Below, piece by piece: positions 11,286-24,905 of a stretch of DNA of 64,000 nt. A model generated the notes under the pieces. That model had not been told where the DNA came from, searched no databases, and saw only the letters and a program-made list of their open reading frames with translations. The DNA is taken from positions 13,000,412 through 13,064,411 of the forward strand of contig OY829656.1 of NCBI GenBank assembly GCA_963691815.1, in the 5' to 3' direction. Both the position numbers and the translations under genes were made by a program. Every line of letters starts with the position of its first letter. Position 1 is the first letter of the stretch. This stretch comes from Echiichthys vipera (lineage: Eukaryota; Chordata; Actinopteri; Perciformes; Trachinidae).

Positions 11286-12309
11286 GTGAGTAGCTGGGTG
11301 TCTTTTCGTGCTCCAGTCAGCTCACTGCCTGAGATGGTTGCTTCCACTCCACAAAGCCTAAGCTCTCAAACATCCCATTAGCACCTGCTAAGTCAACCCG
11401 AAACTTTTTGAGGCCGGTCTGACTTTGTGCATGTAATTATTCTCTCTCTTGCTGTTTAAACCCAAAGACCTCTTATTCCCTGTAAAGGCAATTGGCTAGG
11501 TCATAGAAGATTACTGACTTAACTTTCTTTCTCACTCATTAGCAGTGTCATTCAAATGAAACAAAGCCTTAAACTTAAAAGTCGATACTACTTCTGATTT
11601 TTTTCCTCGTCAGTCCATATATGAAAATTAGTGTTGAATTTATTCTGACATAATTTGTGTGTGTTTAAATATAAACACCTAAAATGTTCTGCAGACATAT
11701 TGATTGTTATCTTATAGTTTCAGAGCTTCTTTGCGATACTTAAAACATCTTTCCCTCTGCAGCCCTTAGGGATTTGAACCTTCAAATCAGCTTCAACTGG
11801 AAATTATATAATATGCCTTTATGGTTCCTTTCAATGCTGAGATATACATTATAAGGCATGGAATCTGAAATTTTAAGGTTTTGTGGTTTATTTTCATGCT
11901 TTAGCTATCAGGCTACATGGAATGATGTATTTGATGAAACCCAGTTTGTAAGGTAGCCTGCCTTTATTACATAATAATAGATAACCTCTTGCACTGCTAC
12001 ACACTGTACTGCAGATCCTTTGTTTGGTATGTTAGTAGCAAAGAGGATAATTATCATGAATTGGAGACTAACAGTGCTTCTTGTCTCTCGAGATAGTTTA
12101 GGTAACTAGTAACAGGGATGCATCTCGAGGCTATGAATCAACACACATGGGTTTCATTTTCTGAGGCCCAATTACTAGACACAATAACTCTCCCAAGGTT
12201 TGCTTTTCTTGGCCATATGTTTTTTAAATGAAGTAATGCATTTAAAAAAGAGATATAGGCTGATATAATGTTGTATTTATCTCACTCCAGCCTGGCTTTT
12301 TATGGTTGC
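11286..12309. other. Non-coding stretch, no gene seen
   Basis: AT-rich sequence without any recognised coding, RNA or repeat feature. Confidence 0.55.

Positions 12310-12365
<56 letters not shown>
12310..12365. repeat. (AAT)n microsatellite, about 18 units
   Basis: A pure trinucleotide tract of roughly 56 bp. It is read as poly-Asn in the frame starting at 12302, which is not a gene. Confidence 0.97.
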
Positions 12366-14280
12366 GACAAGTAGTTAAGTGTGAAGACAGCATTGTTACA
12401 TTTTACCCTGTACCTCCACTGACTGTTTTAGGCCACCAGGTCATGGATTGTACTCAATACTCAATGTTAGGGAACCAATCTCCTTTTCATGACAAGTGTT
12501 TCTCTCATTTTAATTTTATTTAAAAAAAAAAATGCTTACCAGATCTTTTGACACATTATTTCAAATGATACTAAATGAGCTCATGGGCTGATGTGTCCAG
12601 GGGTTAAGCAGGGTTGTCCTGATCAACCTCTGAAACCAGGGTCATTCGTAAGGTTGTGCTCCAGGCATGGCTTCATTGATAAGGGTCACTGAAAGGGTCA
12701 TCCTCTCTCCCTCTTTAGTTCTATCCAATTAAAACATCAGCTGCTGAATCAGTGCCTGGTGTTCATTGGAACATTAATTGTGCTCATTGATTGACAAGTA
12801 GTGTAACTAAGTGCCCAGTGAGCGCCACACAATGACAGGGTTGTTTTCTCATCTTGACCAACAGTCATTCTGTTGTCAGCCCTGATGAAGGCTTGTAACA
12901 TTTGTACTTGAAAAAAGTGCCCTCTAAATCGGGTGGGCGCCACTGACAGCAAAATATGAGGATGCACTCAGCTCTTCTGTTTGCCTTTGCCCTACCATTA
13001 GATTCTATATCTTGGCTGTGATACTTTCTTACTTGCAGGTGAGGGGTTGTATGGCATCACTTTGGAAGGATTTCCAATCATCCACTCGATTTACCCGTGA
13101 CTAGAGCACATAAAATCATCCAAAAATCTGAGCAGTTAAGCTTTTACATGCAAACTATAAAACAACTAGATTGAAAAACCCTGATTTTGTCTATGCTATA
13201 ATGTACAAGGCTTAGTGGATATAGCATGACATTACAAAGGATGTGACTGCTATATCTCATTATTCATGCAGATGGGATTCAGTTTGTCTGCCTCACACTT
13301 CTCAAGCTTATTAAAATGCACAATTACCATGTATTTTAGAGTAGTCTACATTCAACCAAGCTTTTAAATGCAACTTCACAAAGAGTGTTCTGTTTCAGAA
13401 CTGGGACAACACCCCCACCCGTTTGAAAATCTAATTAAACTAAACTAGTTTTTATCTGTTCTAAATGACTTCAGAGAACCTATTCATTATGCCTGCCCTC
13501 CAGTCCTGTCACAAATATACTCCAATATTACATTTATTTAATAAATAGGTTAGTAAAAGTTTTTTTTTTTTACCCTTTCCCCCCTTTTTGTTGTCTTCTG
13601 CTGTGCATGCTTTATTGCACTAAATTACATATTTCACACATGGGAAGTGGAGACTGGACCTTTTTACTTTAGCTTGTTGTGAGGCCACCAATCCAATAAC
13701 ATATTTCACCTTAACCACCAGATATGATGAAAGTATAACCAAGTGATCAATGAAGGGATTTACACTTCGCCTCACATTTTTCCCCTGCTGCACTGCAACC
13801 ATAGCAACAGTACCAGGATAAATTTCCTATTTAGTGAAACGACACAAGAATCATCTTCGGATTTGATCATCTGCTTTACTCCATTCCTCTTTTTCCCCTC
13901 TGCCAAGCTTCAGCAGAAATGATCTTAGAGACAGATAGGAGAGAAAGAGAAATGAATCGCTTGCCTCATACCTGGTTTTAGTAAATGCAATGTGAATGGA
14001 AATAGGAATGATTACCTGATGCTTGTCTCATCTTTTGCTCTGCTGAGATGGAGGAAGGATATGCACATCTTTTCTGATGATACAAATACTTCAGTGGGTT
14101 TCAGTGGCAGGTGTTTTTCCTTTGTTATGATGCTATTCATATTACTTGAGTGGCAGACACACACGACCTTAATAGGATGTTCATGAAAAGCATTAAATTA
14201 ACATATATGTATTTTTTCTAATCTTTCTGAAGTGTTGAAATTTCAGCATTGTTTAGTCTTGAAGAGGCAAAAGCCAAACT
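12366..14280. other. Non-coding stretch, no gene seen
   Basis: No gene is recognised. A segment near 12875-12945, around GCCCTGATGAAGGC, vaguely resembles repeat-derived sequence common in fish, but not strongly enough to name. A T run lies at about 13560-13572. Confidence 0.45.
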
Positions 14281-14560
14281 CCGGGCCTGGTTGTGCTAAG
14301 CCTAACCACAACCTTTTTTTCCAATTCTAACCAAGTCGTTTTGATGCCTAACCCTTATCATCTTTTGTCACGTTGGCTAAACCTAATCGTCACCTTTTGT
14401 TCCCTAAACATGACGAAACAAAACAGCCTCAATCCACTTCCGGTCGCTGTGTCGAGCATTTAATAGGACATCATATTTCGTAAGATATCCAAATGTTTGT
14501 GCATTCATTTTCGTACGATATCCTACAAACATGTTGATGAGAATAACTTGAACATGGATA
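14281..14560. repeat. Degenerate CTAACC-rich dispersed repeat
   Basis: Four or so imperfect units of the form CCTAACC...CTTTTGT-like recur between about 14299 and 14410. They are followed by a block with two near-palindromic motifs, TTTCGTAAGATATCC and TTTCGTACGATATCC, at about 14475 and 14510. The arrangement resembles an old teleost dispersed repeat. I cannot assign a superfamily or define its ends. It does not encode protein. Confidence 0.5.
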
Positions 14561-16385
14561 ACTAATTACATCTCTGACTTGGCTGTTGATTCTAGCAGCT
14601 GTTGTGCAGTTAACTTCAGTGTTTTACAATGCTACAACATCCTACATGTGCAAGAGGCAAGCTATTATTCAAACAATTTGCAGTAGTTCCATGTCAGTGG
14701 CGTTATCAGGGATTTAAAGCGTTAAAGCGAAATTCTGAATATTGGCCTTAGATAAAAAAACACTTACCAGCTATAAAGCTGGCATCAGCTTCGAATAAAG
14801 TGCACATTAACTGGGTTTACATGACATCGCAAAAAATGTGGGTCTGTTCATAATTTGCAACTGACAATTCACCATAAAAGAGTGCTTGTATATGTTTGTA
14901 GCAAAATTATAACGTCACCTCACTCTATTACTGACATAGAAATATAAATGTTTTTACCTGACCGTAGTAATGTACAGTACTTAGTAAAGTTAAAGTAGAT
15001 GTTCAGTATAGGCATGGTATCTTCAGTGATATTGGCTGTGAAGTGTATACCATTTTCAGCATTGATTATTCCAGCTGTTGAAGCAAAAAACTTCCTAAAA
15101 AGAAGTCATGGCTTTCAACTTCGTCATTTTTAGTGATTAAGATGAACTGGTAAATATCTGTATTCTTATCTTCCATCACGCTTCCTGTTCCAGGGATCCT
15201 TGTCTAATTAGGGCGATGGTGGTAAGCTGGCCATGGCACCTGACAGAGAAGGATGGCTACTCTGAAGATCATTTCGACACTGACTACTCACAGTCAGGCT
15301 GTTCTGCAGTGCTTCTGCACTGGCCCCCACACTGTTGACTGATTTGCATTGCAGATTGCAAAGATTTTGAGAGGACCTGGCTAGCTTTCCAGGTTTTCGC
15401 TGTCTTAAACTTGGTGTAATCCCTGGCAAGAAGCCCAGTATGGTTCTCACCCTTTCATTCATATGGAAGTTACTACTACTATCTATAAAACAAACATTCA
15501 TAAAATTAAAATAATTCTTCACTCAATTTTATCAAGATCATCTTACAACGTTGGATATAAAGCAATAGCATTAACACAAGAACATCATGAGACAACATTG
15601 TAGGAAAATGATGCAGTGAATTGCAGATTACAGAGGGTAGGAGAGGAAATGATGAATAGATTAATTGTGTGCAGACTTTTTTTTTAAGGTTTTGTTTTGT
15701 AGTAGTAGAGGGTTAAGTAGTTGACAGTTGATGCATTCATTGCACTGAGATGGGTTTAAGTAATGGAAGAGGCCGGCTGAGGAGGAGTGTTGAGGGCAGG
15801 TAGGGATGTATCTTTAGATAATGCATGTTTGGATTTACGGTATAGTCAGTGTATAGCAAAATGATAACAGGAATGGTGTGATCACTAGGTTTGGAGTTTT
15901 GATACTGAGGCTAGACATTAATCTGTGTATACACATTATTCAGTATGTAGCAGATATTAACAGAGCAGTTTCTAACTTCACATGGCATCATCCGTCTTCT
16001 GATAAGGAAACTGCTGGGGAGCAGTGGAGTATGTAATGGGTATTATTGTGTTACTGTTTCCAACTTAATTCAAAGGGATGCAATTACACATAATGCTGTT
16101 GACATGCATACTTGCTTTGAAAATACTGCCCAGTTTTGTTCTCTACAGGAGGTACATTCTAGATAACAGGAAGAAACAAGATCTGCCCTAGTTTTGCAAC
16201 ATTAAAAATACAGCTAGCCATAAATGTCAATATTAGGATGTAATTTAAACAATTTCGAACCTAGAAACAAAGTTCAGATGTATTGGTGTATAGATTTTTT
16301 TATGCAGTTCCAATAGACATTTTATTAGTCTGTATAATAAGTACTGCGGGCCGGAGTGTGTTTCGTGAGGGAAATATATACTGTT
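14561..16385. other. Non-coding stretch, no gene seen
   Basis: The longest frame, at 15208-15522 on the minus strand (104 codons), has no recognised motif. A very small exon-like interval at about 15194-15230, with CAG before and GTAAG after, is too short to support. No repeat is recognised. Confidence 0.45.
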
Positions 16386-16461
16386 TACTGTAATGATTAC
16401 GTTTTCGCTTAATTTTTGGAGCAGTTTAAAAAAATTAAGGGAACACTTAATCGTTACAGTA
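16386..16461. repeat. Head-to-head palindrome at a Tc1-like terminus
   Basis: The left arm, 16386-16424, is an imperfect reverse complement of the right arm, 16425-16461. TACTGTAATGATTAC on one side pairs with TAATCGTTACAGTA on the other, and CTTAATTTTT pairs with AAAAAATTAAG. The right arm continues into the Tc1-like relic. The similarity extends past the usual terminal repeat, so this looks like two left ends facing each other rather than one ordinary terminus. Confidence 0.6.
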
Positions 16462-16975
16462 TAACACCAAGCCAGTTAAACTTCATGGATATCAATCTGC
16501 CCGTTTAGGAAGGACTAGTGATTGTAAATTTCACCTGCTCTGGTGCAAATGAAAGTGACAACAGGTGCAATGGAGAGGTAAAAGCAAGGTAAAAGCAAAA
16601 AGGGAATTGTTTTGTATGTGGTGACCAAAGACAATGACTCTTTGCTCATACTTCCTGACGGATTCTTCTCTAGTTTGTGTTCTGCTAGTGTCCTTATCAC
16701 TACTGGTAGCATGAGGCGATACCTGCAGCCCAACCCAGTTGCACGTGTAGTCTGGTTCCTCCAAGATGGCACACCTAGGGTATATGTGCAGTTGCAAGAG
16801 CATGGAGGAGATACCAGGAGACCTGTCGTTACACATGGACAGCTGGATAGGGCTGAACAAGGGCATCAACCCAGCAACAGGACCTATCTGCTCCTTTGTG
16901 TCGAGAAGAAACAGCACGTGCACTGCCAGAGCCTGACAAAATGACCCCCAGCAGGCTATTGGTGTGCATATTTTG
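16425..16975 (+). pseudogene. Degenerate Tc1-like transposase relic
   Basis: The left part, with TTAAAAAAATTAAGGGAACA near 16427, resembles the terminus of Tc1-like elements widespread in fish. At about 16708-16775 the frame reads SMRRYLQPNPVARVV followed by a QDGT motif, matching the N-terminal helix-turn-helix region of Tc1-family transposases. Downstream, RAWRRYQET and, after a frame change, RTYLLLC continue the family pattern at about 16795-16905. Between these blocks roughly ten codons are missing that should hold the second half of the DNA-recognition motif. In-frame stops and at least one frameshift follow, and the whole DDE catalytic domain is absent. No right terminus is visible, so the 3' boundary is approximate. 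A functional enzyme would bind the terminal repeats and cut and paste the element; this copy cannot. Confidence 0.8.
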
Positions 16976-18570
16976 AGTTTAAGTGGTTACTCATCACTGT
17001 AGTTGCTCTTGATTTTTATGTTGAGAGATTTTATTTTATTGTTTTCTATTCTCTATGTCACTGTATGAATATGGGAAATTGCTCCCAGTAACAAAAACAG
17101 CCCGCGTATTGAGCTGTAACGGTGTCAGCTTGAGGTTTATTTTCTGTCTAATTTCACGGACTAAAAATGGCTGAAGTGTCTTGCTTTGGTATGCACATTA
17201 GCTTGAATGGGTTGTGATAACCAGAAGGCAAGTCCTAACGTAAGAAGAAGAGAAGCTTCAATATCAGCATTCTGGTGCTCCCACAAAGTGCTATTGTTGG
17301 ACTCTTGTTCACACTAACTAATTAACTTTACAGCTGACATCTCTGGAGTCAGTGCCATGGTGAATTGAGTAAGACAGAGACAGCCAATCATTTGTGGAAA
17401 AGTGCAAGCAGCTCCATCTTTAATGTCCTTGCAGGGGATTAAAGTTTATCTAAATTGGTGCCCATCCAACAGCTATTTGTAACAGATTATTTTTCTGCAG
17501 TTTTGTTCATGTTGAACTTCCTATGGCGAATTGTGAGATATCAAAGATGCATTGCCATATGATGAGTAGCGTTGGTGGAATGTTAGCCAACACCTCATTG
17601 TGTTTGACTCAACTCGCGATATGTCCTGTCTCAGCTGAAAGTGTGAAATGGGTACAGATGAAATAAAAAAAAACACTTGCAACTAAATTACAGTTTTACT
17701 TTTCTTCATCTAGGTCATTGTAAGACAATTTCTCATCTCACAAGTCCTTATCACATCTGAATAACAGTTTAATAAACCATATGTATTCAGTTTACAATTT
17801 GCAGTGTTTTCCTTGAATACTGCACTATTGTATGAGATACTTCATATTTGAACTAGCATTCCCAGAGAGAGCAAGAAAAGAGCCAAACCTCTGGCTTCTG
17901 TCTGTGAGCTGCACTCGCAATTCCAGTCTGATTGCTGTTTACCAAGGCTGTGCCAGGTCTCTCTGCTGGCCAGCTTTGTGTTTGCCCCTTTCTCTATTGA
18001 CTAAATCCCTAGTTGTAATGCTAAATGCCAAGAACATACTCTGGAAAGGCTCATTGCCTTTGCATCAAGAAGCAGATGGATTTCACTGTATTGAGACTGT
18101 GTTAAGAATTTAAGTGTTTACATAATACAGCAGGACATTTGACCATTGTCGGTTTTAAATTTGATACTTAGAATTGCGTTAGAGAGTAAATAATGGCTTT
18201 CTTTTGGTAATACAATGTAACCTGTGCATGCAGAATTATATATGTGGAAGGTATCAATGCAAATTGTAAAGTCTGTGCAATCCTGATGTTATTCAGTCAG
18301 CTACAGTAGATCACTTCCAGAGGTTGTATGTTTACATTGCACTAGGATCCCTGCCAGGTATAAATTCAATCTTATACATTGTGTGTGTCTTTGTGCAGAA
18401 AATATCATGCAAGAGGCAAAGATAAGATATTCTGTGAATCATTATGAGGTTTGCCTACCACTCAGCTAACTACTCTATACCGATTCAATCCTACACTATT
18501 GGGGCCAAAGCTTGTTGCTCATCGTGACTTTGTTTCCTACCTATATTCAATGTATATGCCAAGAGCACAA
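16976..18570. other. Non-coding stretch, no gene seen
   Basis: Some of the first 80 bases may be 3' untranslated sequence of the Tc1-like relic. No other feature is recognised. The 93-codon frame at 17832-18113 has no motif I can assign. Confidence 0.45.
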
Positions 18571-18785
18571 ATGCGGAAGACCCAGAAATGCAGACCAATC
18601 AGAGCGGATTGGCCTTTTTTGAGAGCGGAGTTTAAAGAGACAAGTGTTAAAGTGTTTCAGACTAGGGTGAATACAGGTATATTCAGACAGACAATGAGAA
18701 AAACAATATGTTTTTACATTAAGGTATGTAAACATGTTAGTAGAAACCAACATACAAGTATGAACCTGAAAATGAGCATAAATTA
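18571..18785 (+). repeat. Dispersed teleost repeat, copy 1
   Basis: The sequence matches a dispersed element I recognise from many fish genomes. Its markers are GACCAATCAGAGCGGATTGG near 18594, GGGTGAATACAGGTATATTC near 18665, and the end TGAACCTGAAAATGAGCATA at 18761-18780. A shorter relative lies in the opposite orientation at 56007-56069. The class is not certain; it is probably a non-autonomous DNA element. The overlapping open frames on both strands are not genes. Confidence 0.65.
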
Positions 18786-21700
18786 ATAAGCAGCCACTTT
18801 GGCGTCCAATCACATTGCCACAGCAGCAATGCAAAAATATCAAATAATAATGCATAGGGATCATGATTTGATCATTGACCAAACCATGTATATTGATACA
18901 TGATACATGATTATTGTATTTCAATGCTAAATCTTTTGGTCAAAACCATCTTTTACCCATCAGCATACATACATAACACACTGGTGGTCCTTTTTACACC
19001 ATAATGACCAAAAACCCTTCTACTCTGGCAACTTCCCAACCTAATTTATGGCCTATAGAATTATACAGTTTACCGCAAAAGAAAATAAATTCAATGTTGC
19101 AACACTTCTTTACCCACACGAAGTTAAAACTGCTCATCAGCATTTTCCAGTTTCCCTTTTATCCGTCTTTGTGTGTGCCACCTTACAGTTAGCTTTGATA
19201 TGCAAAAATAATCTGATTTTAATAATATCTTAATCTCTTCTTTAATGGCATCAGCAATTATGCCATGAATGGATTTAATATATCCTCTCTTAGTATAAGA
19301 CATGACAAATGGATCATAACCTGCTCAAGAGACTATAAGGAAATCATCAGATAAGATGGAAAACAAAGAATGTAGCCTTCTATTCTTTCAACATCCATCA
19401 CTGCTGCTCCACTGCTTAGATGACATATATGCTGACCTGAGAGATTTAAAGTCTGAATTGATAACTAATATTCTCAGAGGTGACAGTGCACTGTATTGTA
19501 AGTCCACATATCATCTCTGGAAGGTCACTGGCTTCCATCATAGCCTCACTAACTGATAGCCACCTCTTCCGGGTTGTGATAAAGTGGTATATGATGGTAC
19601 TTTTTCAGTGAAGTGTGTGGTGTTTATACTCATCTGTAATCCCAAATCCATAATGTTTTGAAACATGTATTTTATTATTTTAGCTTTACTCTAGATTGAT
19701 AGAAAGTATGTATGTCTACTCAAGCTGAGTAGAACATCAGAAAATATGTGTCATAATACTATTTATTTTACCTGTTTTGCCGGGGGACGATTTTTTGTCC
19801 GCAAAGGACCGTATTCACTGCTGTTTTTATTCTTCCTGGTGCACATCATAAATAACATTTTAGGTTGCATTAGTGGGCAGTTTAAAATTGATAGGCAGTA
19901 AGCCAAGCTGTGAACAAGCAGCTATCTGAATGCTGTCACTGTGGAGGCCATTATAGCGTTCCATTTGAATTATAAAACCTCCCCAGAGCGAGGTGGGAGC
20001 TGCATGGGTGCGTGACTGCCCACTGGAAAGTACAGATAGGTCCCTTCAGTGAAATGGTTGAATGGGAGGGTGACCAGGCATCTCCCTTGTTATTAGACTT
20101 GTCACTGTCACTCACAAAAGGTGTGAGTGACAGAAGACCTTATTACCCTCCAAGACTCACCTCCATCCTTCAGACATGGGGCAGGTTTTACAGTCATCAC
20201 CGAGGATGAAAACGCTTCAGTGGTCGCATTAACATACAGTACTCCCACAAATTAATGTTTGTTTACCTCTCACATGCAGTTGGTATGCGCACAAATGTGA
20301 TTTTATGTATTAATTCGTAACAAAATAATAGTTTTGATTGAAAAGATCTTTGCCACAGTTCAAGTCTGCTTTTGAAATCGCCGGTAAGTATGTTAAAGCT
20401 GGTCTTCCCCAGAGAAACTTTATCTACTTAATTAAAAGGACCATCAGAAAAGGCCTGGAATCATGACGGTATAATTATAAAAGACCCATTTCTGTTAATC
20501 CTTGGCTCTGCAGCAAGGAGCCTCAAATGGTGGAGCCAGGCCGTGGCCACTTGTCAAACACTGAGACCACACAGGGTTTTACAAGAAGAGGCAGTGGGAG
20601 GACGACAGACCTTTAACTGAGGACGTGGGGAGCTGAGAGCAAGCCCAGTGGTCTACTAGAGGCTTTTTAGTGCAACAGAGCCTGGGGACAAATGCACAGG
20701 AAGATCATTTATGAAGGACATGAAGGCAAGAGGCAAAATCATAGTTATGTTATAAGCCAAGTCAATGAATGGCGTGCCAAGCGTTGATGCATTGTTTGAC
20801 CCATAGGGGAACTACTGAACTACTGCAGTTGTGGTTGGTGTAAATCTTTAAAGCAAATATTCTCTTATATCACCCGGCTCATTAGATTTTTTCTGAATCA
20901 TCAGTTAAGTGTCAGAATGAATCAGATTTGGTTAACAGTCGTGATCAGACATTATACTGGAGATATTTGCCAAACAATTAATCATGGCAGGACATTAGTG
21001 CTGAACTTTGTGTTAGAATGGAGGTGGGCTCTGTGTTGTGCCGGTTCGTCTCAGTGCCGGGGCCTTTGATTTGTGTCTCACAGCTGGGCCTGGGGAAGAC
21101 GTTTCAGAGGGCAGCTGCGGACGCTTAATCTCCCCTGCGCTGACACAGGCTCAATTAGTAGATAGCACACTTTGGGATTCTGCAAGAAAGTTGTCAGGGC
21201 CCCGTCAGATAAATCACTGGAGAGGATTCCATGCTGGCTTTTGCAAGCTTTGGCCCCAGTGGCCTGTTTCTCTTTGTTTGCTTACTTTGAGTAACTGAAG
21301 GGTAATGATTTTCTGGCAGCGCAGCACACCGGGGTTTTTTGACACATGTTTTAATTACACTGAATTATAGGTTAGAGTTAAGGGAATCTCTGTAATTATA
21401 TATTTGTTTTGATACAAGAGCAATCCATATAATTGAGTCGCATCTGAGAACTTAATATATTTTGAACTTGAACTTTAACACAGTCTTTTTAGACTTTCCT
21501 ACGTCTGAAGTCAACATATTAATCTCACCCCTAAAATAGCTTTACTTGAAGACAAATAATCATTTTGTACCCACTAGCAGCTTTCACTGATTTAATTCAA
21601 ATCTCACTCCTTTTAAATGATCTTGTTTACAGGTTCACCATAATGGAAAATGGATAATCATCTTGAGAACTCTCTGGTAATCTGTTTTGAAAGAAAAGAA

Positions 21701-24332
21701 AAACACTTACTTATGATTGTATTGATTCTGAGGCTTAACCTTGATTCTTTCAGGCTTCTGCCTTTTTCAGGCAGACATCAGAGTGATGTTTATGATGAGA
21801 GACATTCATTTAACAGAACTTTTGTGCAGCTTCAAATCTAGCTTCTGGATGTATTTAAGGCTAGAGCTACATGGAACAACTAAATAAACATGAAATGGCG
21901 TGCAGAGAACACAGTAGTGCACAGATTCAACTGAACATTGTGTATATCTAATTTAATTATCATTGCTTAATGTGTTAAATGTTTTCTTTAGTACTTTTTA
22001 ACATGCCTATTTTTTTAGCTGGCAGTACATGAAAGGATTGTGTGTTGCGGAGTATGAATGAGAAAAAAAATCAGTTTATTTTAATATGGCTAATATAATG
22101 TAATGGTATAATGTATGTGCTATCGTATATCTTAAAAATGTATAACATTGATATTGCTGAGTTCTTTAACTTTGCAGAAACAAGATATTGAATTGCACTC
22201 CTCTCCAATTAAGATAGCACTGGCAGTAGCTCTTATCACATACAGGTATATTGGCTTGACTTGGCTGTGTCTTTTTCCAATAAACTCTTGTGCTGCAGGT
22301 ATCTCATCAATTTAGGAATTTAATAAAGACAGCTGACTGAAATCCAGGAGCACAACAGAAGTACATTTTGGGAAAATTGGGCTGCAGCAGCAAGAAGTAA
22401 TAGGACACATTGAGGGAAAACTGGATGTAAACATAAATAAAGCAAATAAGGAAAACTCAAGTGTATAACACAAATCCTCCACTGCTTTAAGAAATGGCCT
22501 CCACTGTAGCAGTAATACCATACGTATACTGATGACATATCAAATATAAAAGCCGGATTATCAGCTTGTACCACTATGAGCTTGTCCTACCCTACTGTTT
22601 TTGTGAGGCACATCATATTGTGTTAGATTTGTGCTAGACATTGCATATGTATTAGACACGTTTATGATACAGGAGAAAGTTATTTTTAGTCAGCAGTAAG
22701 GAGAGCGTATAAGCTTGAATATTAATGTTGTAGGCTACTCTGTTACTTAAATTCAGTGCCAACAAGTTAAGAGCACAAAGCGCAATTTTTTTTTACTGGT
22801 TTTAAAACGTTTATAGCTCCTTGTTCAGTTCCTGATCTAAACCAGTGTGCTCCCAGTCATGTAGCCTATCACAGTCATAGTCCTTTATATGCTGCACTTG
22901 AACAGGAATACAAACATCCACAGCCTCTGTGTTTACAGTTAAAATAAGGTTAATGATCAAGAAATACAAAACTAAGATGACCTTTTAATTCCGTAGCGCT
23001 CTGTGGTTTTGACGACTCGTGCTACTTTGCAAATGTTAATGTATTGTGCGAGGCTGTAGGCTTTGCTGAAGAAGCGCCTTGCACCAGCAAAACCAAAGAA
23101 CCATGTATAATAGCAATAGCTGTTCATGCATTTTAATCCAAAGCAGTGGTCTTTCCATCACGGGTCCATCTTTCTTCATTTCCTCAATTACAGGAAAGTG
23201 CCAGAGAGTTTGGCCTGAAGATCCACAAGTCTGAAGCAGCAGCAGCCTGCTTTTTCTCCTCAGCAACCCTAAAGCTGGCTATTCAGATTGCCCAATAATT
23301 ACATGCATTTGTCTAACCCTGTCTGCCATTGTCTGCTCCTGTTCCAGCTTCCACCTCTAGCCTGTTTGGTCTTAGAAACGCAATCTTTTACCATTATGCA
23401 GCAGGCTCTCTTGGGTGACTCAAAGATGAACTTTGTGCGGGGAAGTGATTTATGATGAAATTGGCCAGGTCCGTTCTAGGGGTTATGTTTTCTCGCCATG
23501 TTTTCTCAACATTAATGTTTCCCTTATTAGCCCAACTTCTCAAAGAGGGCAATTTCTTCAGGAGGCGACATTTAACGATGTCTGGATGTTTGTGTTCCAT
23601 TGATTTCAAAAGGGCCGAGCTGTATGTTGTTAAGCAACAAAAATATGTTTCATATAGCATCCTACAGTTGTTGTTAATATAAAACTAATTCACTCTAAAA
23701 ACATTTCAGACTCCATGAGACAGTAGTGATGGAAGTGGCAGGTCTCCAGCAATGTGAAGTAAAGCATGGTGTATCCAATCAATAATTCACATCTGGTTCT
23801 GACTTCTGATGTAGTCAAAGGGGAGCCCTTACTGGTCAGCAGCGATATTATACTTTGAAATTAGGAAAAAGCATATTTCATGTCATCCACTCTGGCAGCC
23901 AATTTTCTCCTCACCCACTGGGATAGGTGGCAGGCTTATTGATAGGAGATGCTTCCTGGTGGTTGTGGGTTACATGTTGATTACCTTTGTACCATAGATG
24001 CACGGCTCCGGTAAACCCCCGCTATGAGAGCCCTTTGATGTCAGAATCCCTTACAGGGAGGAATTAACCTCATGTCATGTTGTTCTTGTTAATAATGTTT
24101 CAAGTTGCTCAGAAATGCTTTGATTCCTTCCAGGAACCGAGTGAACTAATGGAAATGTGTTTAATTTTATAAACAATTTAACTCATACACAAGAATGACA
24201 TGAAAGACATGAGGAAGAAAGGGACGTTTTTTTATTTATGTTGCGGTGTGAAGGAGCATTTACAGGAGCTTTAATGACTAAGGTTACTCTGCAAGCAAAA
24301 ATAAAATGTGCCAATACACATACATACAGTGC
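18786..24332. other. Long non-coding stretch, no gene seen
   Basis: No protein, RNA gene or recognised mobile element was found in these 5.5 kb. Locally GC-richer blocks lie at about 19980-20220, 20520-20700 and 21020-21290 and could be conserved regulatory DNA, but that is inference. All open frames are under 90 codons without known motifs. Confidence 0.45.
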
Positions 24333-24370
24333 TACACACACACAAACACACACACACACACATACACACA
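24333..24370. repeat. (CA)n microsatellite
   Basis: An imperfect CA dinucleotide tract of about 38 bp, accounting for the His-Thr and Cys-Val frames on either strand. Confidence 0.93.
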
Positions 24371-24905
24371 TTGCACTTCTGATTGGTTTTACTGTAAGAG
24401 AAAGATCTGACATTCCCTCATACCATGCTGTCTATTGATACTCTCCTTCACTCCCTCACTTTCCTGTGGCAGCAAAAATAAAGCTGCAGTGCCAAAGGTA
24501 ATCTAACCTAGAAGACGAGGCGATAATAGCCACATTGACAGAGTGCTTGTTCATAATAAGAGACTGGATGAGGAGTCAAAGGTGAAAAATGAGTGTGATA
24601 TTGAAGCAGGGAGAGGAAGCTGTAAGAGGAGGTTTGTGTTTATCTGTGATTATTAGGGCATCACACACCCAGAAATTGAAGAAGTTTTTGAGACCTTGAT
24701 AGAGTAGTAGAAGACACAAATGGTGGATTTCAATTGGGCAGGGTATCATTCTGTAAGCAGCTGCGATCACAATCGGTGATATGGGGACGACAGCCGAGTC
24801 AACTGTGTTTCCAAATGACAGCAATGGTATCTTGAAAGACGTTGCTTACAGTGGTACTTTGATTATATGCTGGAGATATTGAGTCAGTCAGTTCGCTACA
24901 CTAGC
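24371..24905. other. Non-coding stretch, no gene seen
   Basis: No recognised feature before the inverted-repeat element that starts near 24906. Confidence 0.5.

Noticed and set aside
15194..15230. Micro-exon-like interval between TTCCAG and GTAAG
   Set aside because: Under 40 bp, with stops in two of three frames; splice-like pairs this close are common by chance.
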